Under the pieces are notes generated by a model. It had not been told where the DNA came from. It was given only the letters and a program-made list of their open reading frames with translations, and ran no database searches. Of a stretch of DNA of 6,941 bases, positions 1 through 6,072 are shown in pieces (positions within the stretch are counted from its first letter, which is position 1; every line of letters starts with the position of its first letter). A program made the translations under genes and the position numbers. The stretch is from Treponema sp. (GTDB lineage: Bacteria; Spirochaetota; Spirochaetia; Treponematales; Treponemataceae): positions 1-6,941 of the forward strand of contig JAAZCS010000352.1 of the NCBI GenBank assembly GCA_012513125.1. Direction: 5' to 3'.

Positions 1-1058
1 ACCCACCTTACAACACAGGAAATCAATTTATTTACAATGACACTTTTTCTTCAGTGAATGACAAACATAGTTCTTGGCTCAGCTTTATGAAAAGAAGATT
101 ACTACTTGCAAAACAATTATTGACTTCAAATGGAGTTATTTTTATTGCAATCAGCCAAGATGAATTATTTTATCTAAAAATTTTATGTGATAATATTTTT
201 GGTGAAGAGAATTTTGTTAATGATTTTATGTGGCTACATGGAAAAGGAAAAAAAAATACTTGGTCTAGAACAATGGAACAACATACATTGTGCTATGCAA
301 AAAATAAATCAGAATTAAAACCATTTCAAGACGAGGAAATTTCTTCTTGGGCAAAAAATAATCAGGATGATGATCCACGTGGAAATTGGTTTTCTGGAAG
401 CATATCTTTTTCAGAAACAAGATCAAATCCAAACAATAAGAATTTTTATTCTATATTTTCACCATCAAAAATTGAGTGGAAAAGACAATGGCTTATATCA
501 AAGAATGAAATGGAAGAAAATTTACAGAATAATTTAATTTTCTTTGGAACAGCCCCGAAATATGATAAAGTGCCAAGATTGAAAATCTTCAATAATACTA
601 AATCTTTTGTAATCCCAAAAAATATTATTACAAATACTGAATCAACAAGACAGGCACAAAATCATCTTGACGACATACTTGGTGGAAAAAAAATATTTGA
701 TAATCCTAAACCTGTCAGTTTGATAAAACACTTAATATTTATTTCTAATCTTCCAAAAAATGCACTGATACTAGATTTTTTTGCAGGAAGCGGAACAACA
801 TTCGAATCTGTTTTAGAATTAAACAAGGATGACGGTGGAAAAAGAAAATGCATTTTGATTCAAAAAGATGAAAAAACATGGTCTATTGAAAACGGTGTAA
901 AAACTGCAAAAAAAGGAAGCAAAATTGCTTTTGAAAAAGGTTTTGATTCAATTACAGACATAACTGAAAAAAGAATAAAAACAAATATGCAACTCTACAA
1001 CTCAAAATATCACATTGATGACAAAATCGAAATTATAGAGTTGCAAGAAAAAAATTGA
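1..1058 (+). CDS. mod: Type III Mod-like adenine DNA methyltransferase, 5' end outside window
   Basis: Transfers a methyl group from S-adenosylmethionine to adenine in a target DNA site; in type III restriction-modification it is the modification and recognition subunit. The frame is open from the first base. The first codons read PPYNTG, and bases 1-2 (ac) fit the end of an Asp codon, giving catalytic motif IV DPPY. It continues with a family-typical block (LLLAKQLL, GVIFIAIS, IFGEENFV; to about nt 220), a variable stretch likely holding the target recognition domain (DDDPRGNWFSG at nt 366-398), NPKPVSLIK (nt 705-731) and SAM-binding motif I DFFAGSGTT (nt 774-800). Motif IV before motif I marks the beta class. 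The visible part is 351 residues; such Mods usually have 500-650. The usual C-terminal GFRVFKL-type segment is not seen. No res gene follows, so any restriction partner must lie upstream, or the enzyme is an orphan. Sampled lines are only 25-32% G+C, lower than the glycosidase gene, consistent with transfer. Confidence 0.9.
   Translation, partial: PPYNTGNQFIYNDTFSSVNDKHSSWLSFMKRRLLLAKQLLTSNGVIFIAISQDELFYLKILCDNIFGEENFVNDFMWLHGKGKKNTWSRTMEQHTLCYAKNKSELKPFQDEEISSWAKNNQDDDPRGNWFSGSISFSETRSNPNNKNFYSIFSPSKIEWKRQWLISKNEMEENLQNNLIFFGTAPKYDKVPRLKIFNNTKSFVIPKNIITNTESTRQAQNHLDDILGGKKIFDNPKPVSLIKHLIFISNLPKNALILDFFAGSGTTFESVLELNKDDGGKRKCILIQKDEKTWSIENGVKTAKKGSKIAFEKGFDSITDITEKRIKTNMQLYNSKYHIDDKIEIIELQEKN
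988..1045 (-). terminator. Candidate intrinsic terminator of the glycosidase gene, inside the mod 3' end
   Basis: TGCAACTCTA at 988-997 is an exact inverted repeat of TAGAGTTGCA at 1036-1045, giving a 10-bp stem with a 38-nt loop. The loop can form a small inner stem (ATCA/TGAT). Read on the minus strand, the stem is followed by a T-rich run (revcomp of about 961-987: TATTTGTTTTTATTCTTTTT), as expected of a rho-independent terminator. It begins about 14 nt past the glycosidase stop. On the plus strand no T run follows, so it would not serve mod in the same way. The long loop is atypical and keeps confidence moderate. Confidence 0.42.
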
Positions 1059-3149
1059 TTACCAAATTTTGATATCAAAAGCACCAACAGAAAAAACTGG
1101 TATTCGTGATAATGGTGCATCAATAGTAACTGTAATTCCGCCTTCATATTCTTTCTTCGTGGCACAATCAACCCATTTCTTATTTGCTAATTTAGGCAAA
1201 TATACACTTCGGCTAACGCAACCTTCATCTGTTACAGGGCAAACGAGAAGCTTATCGCCAAACATATATTCATCTTCAACAGAAAAAACATTTTTATCTT
1301 TTGAAAAATCATAAAATAAAGGTCTCATAACTGGCTCACCTTTTAGATGGGCTTTGTCCATTATTGCACTAATATATGGCTTTAATCTTGTTCTTAATGC
1401 TAATAATTCTTGCAAAATTTTATAAACATCATCCCCAAAACTCCAAACTTCATAATCTTGTCCACTTTCCATTTGTTTTACTTGAAATCCACGGACATCA
1501 TGATATTGCTTATTCAATTGCTTAAAAGGAGGACGTTCACCATGGAGTCGCATAACAGGACAAAAAACTGCCCATTCAAACCAACGCACAAGCAATTCTC
1601 GGAATGAATTACTATGAATATCGCCACCCAAAAAACCACCAATATCAGTTGTCCACCAAGGGATTCCCGCTATATTCATGCTCAATCCTGCTTGTAATTG
1701 ATTTTTCAATGACTTGAAATCAGAATGAACATCACCTGACCAAACTACTGTTCCATATTTTTGACTTCCTGCCCAAGCACACCTAACTAAGCTAATTGGA
1801 TTTTCAACTTTTTCTGCCAATAATCCTTCATAAAAACCTTGTGCATAAAATTTTGGATAAATATTTGAACATTCCATAGCACTTCCAATATGGTATTTAA
1901 ATTTTTCAAAATCATATAATCCGTATTCAGGTTCAGCCTCATCTAACCAGAATAAATCTATTCCCTTTGATAAATAGTTTTCTTTACATTTTTGCCACAC
2001 ATATTTTCTTGTTTCAGGATTTGTTGTGTCAAAGAAAACTGTATTACCCATCCAGTCCATATTGAATCCGCACCCTTTATCAAAACCAATAAGAAGACCT
2101 TTTTCTGCCATTTCTTGATAATTTTCACTTCTTTCATCAATTGTAGGCCAAACAGAAACCATCAACTTGATTCCCATTTCTTTTAATTCGTTTACCATTT
2201 GTTCAGGATTCGGCCAATCTTCTTTATCAAACTTAAAATCACCTTGCATTGACCAATGAAAAAAATCAATAACTATAACACTTAATGGCAAATTTCTTTT
2301 CTTATATTCTTTTGCAACTTTAATAACTTCATCTTGATTAGAATACCTCAATTTACATTGCCAAAACCCCATCGCATATTCGGGCATAACAGGAGCTCGT
2401 CCGGTAACTTCTGAATAATTCTCTTCAATTTCACTTGGAGACCCCGCAGTAACCCAGTAATCAATTTTTTTTGTATTGTTAGCAATCCATGTAGTTCCAT
2501 TCGATGCAAAAGAAACACTTCCTATAGCTGGATTATTCCATAAAAAACCATAACCTCGGCTTGAAATTACAAAAGGAACTGAAGCTTGTGAATTTCGCTG
2601 TGCTAATTCTAGAAAGGTTCCTTTTTTGTTTAAGTGAGAATCTTGATATTGTCCCATTCCGTAAAGGAATTCATCGTCATAAGATGAAAATCTAACTGTT
2701 GCCTTGTAATCTAACGATTGATAGTTAGGTTTTAATTCTCGAGCATCTAAATTGGTCGGGATGCAAAATCTATCTATTCTTCTGCGATTCTGCCAAAATT
2801 CTTCAAAAAGAAGTTTTTCGCCGTCAAAAAATGAAATCCAGCCTTCAAAATTTACTTTTACTGTTATCCGCCCATTCATTAATGAAGCTATTTGGAATTT
2901 CTTTGTGTGTTCTTCTGAATTTGGATAATTTTTATACCAAGGTTCAACAACATCAATTTCTTCTATTCTAATATCAGCTTTTAGTTTTTGATTTTGCTCT
3001 AAATATCCATCTAACGCCCAATCATTCCCATCCATGTTTCTTTCTATTGTTGATCGAATTCTTACAGAATTTTTTCCACATGGTTCTATCCAAGTTGCCA
3101 TAAAATCATCTTGAATAATTAATTTATTATCAATTTTGCTTAATTTCAT
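1059..3149 (-). CDS. GH31 family glycosidase, probable cytoplasmic alpha-xylosidase
   Basis: A retaining alpha-glycosidase of family GH31, 696 residues, full length for the bacterial alpha-xylosidase-type group. Layout: N-terminal beta-sandwich with YGMGQYQ (163-169) and SSRGYGFLWNNP (196-207), a (beta/alpha)8 barrel from about 255 to 590, and a C-terminal beta domain. Active-site features: VIVIDFFHW (291-299), nucleophile Asp403 in FWLDEAEPE, acid/base Asp473 in WSGD, IPWWTTDIGGF (496-506) and LHGERPP (535-541). No signal peptide is seen, so it should act in the cytoplasm on imported oligosaccharides. The DFFHW...QGDFKFD pattern suggests removal of alpha-xylose from xyloglucan fragments, but alpha-glucosidase activity cannot be excluded from sequence. 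The ATG at 3147-3149 is chosen because KLSKIDNKLIIQDDF resembles family N-termini; Met17 has no better ribosome site. The gene stands alone, divergent from uppP and convergent with mod. Confidence 0.92.
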   Translation of the reverse strand: MKLSKIDNKLIIQDDFMATWIEPCGKNSVRIRSTIERNMDGNDWALDGYLEQNQKLKADIRIEEIDVVEPWYKNYPNSEEHTKKFQIASLMNGRITVKVNFEGWISFFDGEKLLFEEFWQNRRRIDRFCIPTNLDARELKPNYQSLDYKATVRFSSYDDEFLYGMGQYQDSHLNKKGTFLELAQRNSQASVPFVISSRGYGFLWNNPAIGSVSFASNGTTWIANNTKKIDYWVTAGSPSEIEENYSEVTGRAPVMPEYAMGFWQCKLRYSNQDEVIKVAKEYKKRNLPLSVIVIDFFHWSMQGDFKFDKEDWPNPEQMVNELKEMGIKLMVSVWPTIDERSENYQEMAEKGLLIGFDKGCGFNMDWMGNTVFFDTTNPETRKYVWQKCKENYLSKGIDLFWLDEAEPEYGLYDFEKFKYHIGSAMECSNIYPKFYAQGFYEGLLAEKVENPISLVRCAWAGSQKYGTVVWSGDVHSDFKSLKNQLQAGLSMNIAGIPWWTTDIGGFLGGDIHSNSFRELLVRWFEWAVFCPVMRLHGERPPFKQLNKQYHDVRGFQVKQMESGQDYEVWSFGDDVYKILQELLALRTRLKPYISAIMDKAHLKGEPVMRPLFYDFSKDKNVFSVEDEYMFGDKLLVCPVTDEGCVSRSVYLPKLANKKWVDCATKKEYEGGITVTIDAPLSRIPVFSVGAFDIKIW

Positions 3150-3155
3150 ACCTAA

Positions 3156-3183
3156 ATAATAAAATAGTTAACTTTATTGTCAA
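3156..3183 (-). promoter_or_regulatory. Sigma70-type promoter of the GH31 gene
   Basis: On the minus strand a perfect -35 TTGACA (3178-3183) is followed after 16 bp by TATTAT (3156-3161), one mismatch from TATAAT. Just upstream of the -35 lies a T9 tract (3186-3194 on this strand), which could act as an UP-like element. Six bases separate the -10 from the start codon, so the expected transcription start falls at or beside the ATG. Only a weak TAGG sequence precedes the ATG, one base away from it, which is too close for a normal ribosome site. Confidence 0.55.
3159..3180. promoter_or_regulatory. Candidate operator dyad in the GH31 promoter spacer
   Basis: AGTTAACT (3166-3173) is a perfect 8-bp palindrome. 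Weaker symmetry continues outward, with matches at 3164/3175, 3162/3177, 3161/3178 and 3159/3180. Its centre, between 3169 and 3170, coincides with the middle of the 16-bp spacer between the -35 and -10. That placement suits a regulator binding over the promoter. No regulator gene is in the window, and short AT-rich palindromes arise by chance. Confidence 0.3.
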
Positions 3184-3240
3184 ACAAAAAAAAAGATAAA
3201 ATTACTTCATTTTCCATAGTTTTTTACACTCCATATCAGT

Positions 3241-3246
3241 TATAAT
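3241..3246 (+). promoter_or_regulatory. Candidate -10 element for uppP and the genes after it
   Basis: A perfect TATAAT lies 35 nt before the uppP start codon. The -35 is poor: a T-rich stretch (about 3218-3224) is at the right distance, while the better match TTTACA (3223-3228) is only 12 bp away. Initiation would be expected near 3252-3254, giving a leader of about 30 nt. It is assigned mainly on the strength of the -10 and on the lack of another candidate in this 132-bp region. Confidence 0.38.
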
Positions 3247-3255
3247 ATTTGGCAC

Positions 3256-3270
3256 ATATAAAGTTTATAT
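3256..3270. repeat. Perfect 15-bp palindrome in the uppP leader (ATATAAA-G-TTTATAT)
   Basis: Seven-base arms flank a single central G at 3263. It lies between the candidate -10 and the ribosome site, just after the predicted transcription start. A one-base loop makes an RNA hairpin unlikely, so a protein-binding DNA site is the better reading. Its pure A/T arms mean chance cannot be excluded. Confidence 0.35.
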
Positions 3271-3271
3271 C

Positions 3272-3275
3272 GAGG
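3272..3275 (+). promoter_or_regulatory. Ribosome binding site of uppP
   Basis: GAGG ends six bases before the ATG at 3282. It decides the start: a TTG at 3249 in the same frame would add 11 residues that do not look like UppP and lacks a ribosome site of its own. Confidence 0.75.
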
Positions 3276-3281
3276 TATAAA

Positions 3282-4139
3282 ATGTCCATTTTACAAAGTT
3301 TCTTATTAGGAATTCTTCAAGGAATAGCCGAATTCTTGCCAATTTCATCGTCTGGGCATTTAGCAGTGGCACAGAATCTTTTGAAACTAGATGATGTTCC
3401 TATTCTATTTGACATTTCACTTCACGTTGCAACTTTATTTGCGGTAGTTATTTTTTTCAGAAAAAAAATCGTTTTATTATTTAAATACCTTTTTCGATGG
3501 ATTGGTCGAAAAGAGCTTTTGAAAAGTGAATCTGATTTGAACAGTGATGTTGACTATTTAACTGGAAATGAAGAATATGCACGAAAAACAATTATCGCAG
3601 TCTTATTAACAAATCTAGTAACTGGAATTATAGGCGTTATAACAAGCAAATTTATACAAGATGTTCCAATTAAACTTACATGCGTTGGATTCATTATCAC
3701 TGCATTATTTTTACTTCTTTCACGCTTTTACGATAAACATCTTGCAAGCAAAGAAAAAGCTAATAAGCCTATTTCAAAAACTCAAGCATTAATTATTGGA
3801 TTTATGCAAGGAATTGGAACTTTGCCAGGAATTTCAAGAAGTGGCTCAACAATTACAGGAGCTTTGCTTTCTGGAGTAAATAAAGAAAGTGCCTGTGAAT
3901 ATTCATTTATCGTTTCCATTCCTGCAATTCTAGCTGCATTTCTCCTTGAACTGAAAGATTTAGATAAAATAGCCTCTTCTGTTGGAATTCTACCAATTCT
4001 TATTGGATGCTTATCTGCATTCTGTGTTGGATATTTATCTCTAAGCTTATTGATGAAACTAATAAAAAAAGGAAATCTGTACTGGTTTGCATTTTATTTA
4101 ATTCCTGTTGGCTTTTTGGGGATTTTTCTATTACAATAA
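3282..4139 (+). CDS. uppP: Undecaprenyl-diphosphate phosphatase UppP (BacA family)
   Basis: Hydrolyses undecaprenyl diphosphate to undecaprenyl phosphate, renewing the lipid carrier used for peptidoglycan and other surface polymers; known members confer bacitracin tolerance when abundant. The 285-residue product has the usual family length and is strongly hydrophobic, with several membrane helices. Signatures: the (E/Q)XXXE motif as Q13-GIA-E17 followed by FLPISSSGH (18-26), and PGISRSGST at 182-190 with the catalytic Arg186, preceded by MQGIGT. Gln at the first position of (E/Q)XXXE is an accepted variant. A charged loop at about 72-102 links early helices. The ATG at 3282 has a good ribosome site. 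It is the first gene of a likely rightward operon: the receptor gene starts 20 nt after its stop. Confidence 0.96.
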   Translation: MSILQSFLLGILQGIAEFLPISSSGHLAVAQNLLKLDDVPILFDISLHVATLFAVVIFFRKKIVLLFKYLFRWIGRKELLKSESDLNSDVDYLTGNEEYARKTIIAVLLTNLVTGIIGVITSKFIQDVPIKLTCVGFIITALFLLLSRFYDKHLASKEKANKPISKTQALIIGFMQGIGTLPGISRSGSTITGALLSGVNKESACEYSFIVSIPAILAAFLLELKDLDKIASSVGILPILIGCLSAFCVGYLSLSLLMKLIKKGNLYWFAFYLIPVGFLGIFLLQ

Positions 4140-4144
4140 TAATT

Positions 4145-4150
4145 AAGAGG
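4145..4150 (+). promoter_or_regulatory. Ribosome binding site of the chemotaxis receptor gene
   Basis: AAGAGG lies nine bases before the ATG at 4160, within the 20-nt gap after uppP. The gap leaves no room for a terminator or a separate promoter, supporting co-transcription. Confidence 0.75.
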
Positions 4151-4159
4151 TTTTGATTT

Positions 4160-6067
4160 ATGACTGTTTTTGGTTGCTATGCAGTTCTTATGGTTGTCGT
4201 TACAAATACGTATGCCTTTTTGCTTCGATTCTTTTCATTATACTTTATTTATGATTCACTTGGAGATCTTTTCTCAATTACTTTCTATGTAACATTAGTG
4301 CTAATTAATTTTGTACTTGCAGTAATCTTGATTATTGGATACAGATTTCTAAAACCTTTTGACAAAGTAATTGAAAGAATTAAAAAAGGTGGCGAGCCGG
4401 CTTCAAAAGAAGAAGTTGAAGTTTGTCTGATGAGTTATAAATATACATACGTATTGACAATTATTACGAACGTTTTGGGATTTTTCATCGGACAATTTCT
4501 TGCAATTTTGATTCCAATTTTAAATGGTGCAGTACAATTTTATTTATCAAGAGTTTGTATGGTAATGCTTCAGGCAATGACTTTTGGAATGCTTTCTGTT
4601 CTTACAACTGTTTTTATTCTAAACTCACTTTTGACAAAACCTCGAGAACTTTTAAATGTTCAGAATTTTGACGGACTTGATAAACAAAGAGGAATAAGTG
4701 TCGGCTTGAGCATTAAATTTGTCGTATTTGAAGGAATAGCGTTTTCACTGATAAATATGTTTTCAATATCATATGGATTTTTCTTTAAACTAAGCAACGG
4801 AACAGCCTATTCTCCTGAAATGTTCGCTTCTTTCTTTCAAAAAGGACTTTTCTGTTTGTTTGCTTCGGTACTAATCTGTGCAATTCCTGCCCTTGTACTA
4901 ATTAATACAATTCACAAACGAATCAAACAGACTTCTGACTTAGTTGAAGGTCTTGCAAAAACTGGTGATATGAAATCAAGAATAAATATCACAATGATTG
5001 ATGATTTTGGATATTTGAATTCAACAATTAATGATTTAATGACTCAATTTTCATCAATTATCAAAGAAATTAAAAATGGTTCTTCAGATATTACAAATTC
5101 TGCTGATACAATTTCAGTTGCAGTAACTGATGCATCCACGGTTCTTCATGAAATCACTCAATCATTTAATCATATAAATAATTCCAGCACACAACAAGAA
5201 AAACTAATTCAAAATGCTGATGAGAACATCAAAAATCTGACAGAAGATGTTGAAATAGTAAAAAAACATATTCTTGAACAAGCTTCTTCAATGCAACAAA
5301 CATCAGCATCTATCACAGAAATGAACGAAAATATTGTATCTGTTGCAAAAATATCACAGCAAGCATCTGAAGTTTCTCTTCAATTATCAAAAACTAGCAT
5401 TCAAGGAAACGAAGCTGTAGAAAAAGCAATCAGTAGTATGAACGAAATTCAAACTGCATCAACAGAAGTTCAGCAAATGGTTAAGATTATTCAACAATTG
5501 GCATCACAAACTAATCTTTTGGCTATGAACGCAGCAATTGAAGCCGCTCATGCAGGTGAATTTGGACGTGGATTCGCTGTCGTTGCAGATGAAGTACGTA
5601 CATTAGCAAATTCTTCTGCAAAAAGTACTCATAACATTCAAGATCATATCAAAGACATGATTTCCAAAATTGAGGCGGGAGTTACAGCAATTGGAGTTGC
5701 AGGAGTTTCATTCACTGAAATTTCAGACAAAATTGCCGAAACAAATGAATTGGTAAACACAATTACAAACGCCATGGAAGAACAAAAAACTGGTGCAGAA
5801 GAAACTATGAAATCTACAAATGAAGTTGTTGACGCTATTCAATCTATCAAGGAACTTTCAGAAAAAGAAAGCCAGAATGCGTCAAATGTTCATAATCTTA
5901 TGGAAACTGTTGTAAAAGCATCACGTTCAACTGTATCTGCTATTTCTGACAGCTTGATATCAGCTGCAGATTTACAAGATTCAATTTCTAAAGTTGATAA
6001 CGCGGCTAGTTCAAACAAAGATTATGTCGACAACATGGGAAAACTAGTAAATAATTTTATTCTTTAA
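4160..6067 (+). CDS. Methyl-accepting chemotaxis protein with six-helix membrane sensor
   Basis: A 635-residue receptor expected to control the CheA kinase through CheW. Six hydrophobic segments occupy about 5-27, 38-62, 95-120, 131-155, 182-208 and 226-250, joined outside by loops of only about 10-20 residues, so there is no large periplasmic ligand domain. The two larger inner loops (about 63-94 and 156-181) are rich in charged residues, placing both ends in the cytoplasm. A HAMP-like linker at about 250-303 includes DDFGYLNSTINDLM. The signalling domain follows, with the hairpin tip at 447-483: QTNLLAMNAAIEAAH, then AGEFGRGFAVVADEVRTLA. Ser/Thr/Gln/Glu-rich stretches either side (e.g. about 376-392 and 540-555) are plausible methylation regions. 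The arms run about 23-24 heptads each, compatible with a long-arm class. No C-terminal CheR/CheB-tethering pentapeptide is seen. The stimulus is unknown; ion, redox, membrane or hydrophobic cues are possible. Probably co-transcribed with uppP and nnr. Confidence 0.93.
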   Translation: MTVFGCYAVLMVVVTNTYAFLLRFFSLYFIYDSLGDLFSITFYVTLVLINFVLAVILIIGYRFLKPFDKVIERIKKGGEPASKEEVEVCLMSYKYTYVLTIITNVLGFFIGQFLAILIPILNGAVQFYLSRVCMVMLQAMTFGMLSVLTTVFILNSLLTKPRELLNVQNFDGLDKQRGISVGLSIKFVVFEGIAFSLINMFSISYGFFFKLSNGTAYSPEMFASFFQKGLFCLFASVLICAIPALVLINTIHKRIKQTSDLVEGLAKTGDMKSRINITMIDDFGYLNSTINDLMTQFSSIIKEIKNGSSDITNSADTISVAVTDASTVLHEITQSFNHINNSSTQQEKLIQNADENIKNLTEDVEIVKKHILEQASSMQQTSASITEMNENIVSVAKISQQASEVSLQLSKTSIQGNEAVEKAISSMNEIQTASTEVQQMVKIIQQLASQTNLLAMNAAIEAAHAGEFGRGFAVVADEVRTLANSSAKSTHNIQDHIKDMISKIEAGVTAIGVAGVSFTEISDKIAETNELVNTITNAMEEQKTGAEETMKSTNEVVDAIQSIKELSEKESQNASNVHNLMETVVKASRSTVSAISDSLISAADLQDSISKVDNAASSNKDYVDNMGKLVNNFIL

Positions 6068-6072
6068 AAGAA

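Noticed and set aside
248..256. A9 tract in mod (and A8 near 686) as a phase-variation switch.
   Set aside because: Similar A/T runs occur in uppP (about 3453-3468), nnr (6736-6743) and the intergenic region, so they fit the AT-rich base composition; the frame is intact.
662..853. Minus-strand open frame inside mod.
   Set aside because: It is the reverse of the conserved motif I region and has no features of its own.
1067..1080. Perfect 14-bp palindrome TTTTGATATCAAAA in the last codons of the glycosidase gene.
   Set aside because: It is explained by ordinary codons for Phe-Asp-Ile-Lys; it has too few G/C pairs for a terminator and no promoter nearby.
1069..2186. Several short open frames antisense to or out of frame with the glycosidase gene (e.g. 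1069-1314, 1410-1607, 1992-2186 on the + strand and 1958-2140 on the - strand).
   Set aside because: They overlap a well-supported gene with catalytic motifs, lack ribosome sites, and their products show no recognisable pattern.
3249..3281. TTG at 3249 as an upstream start for uppP.
   Set aside because: It lies within a few bases of the predicted transcription start, has no ribosome site, and the added 11 residues are unlike UppP; the ATG at 3282 has GAGG at good spacing.
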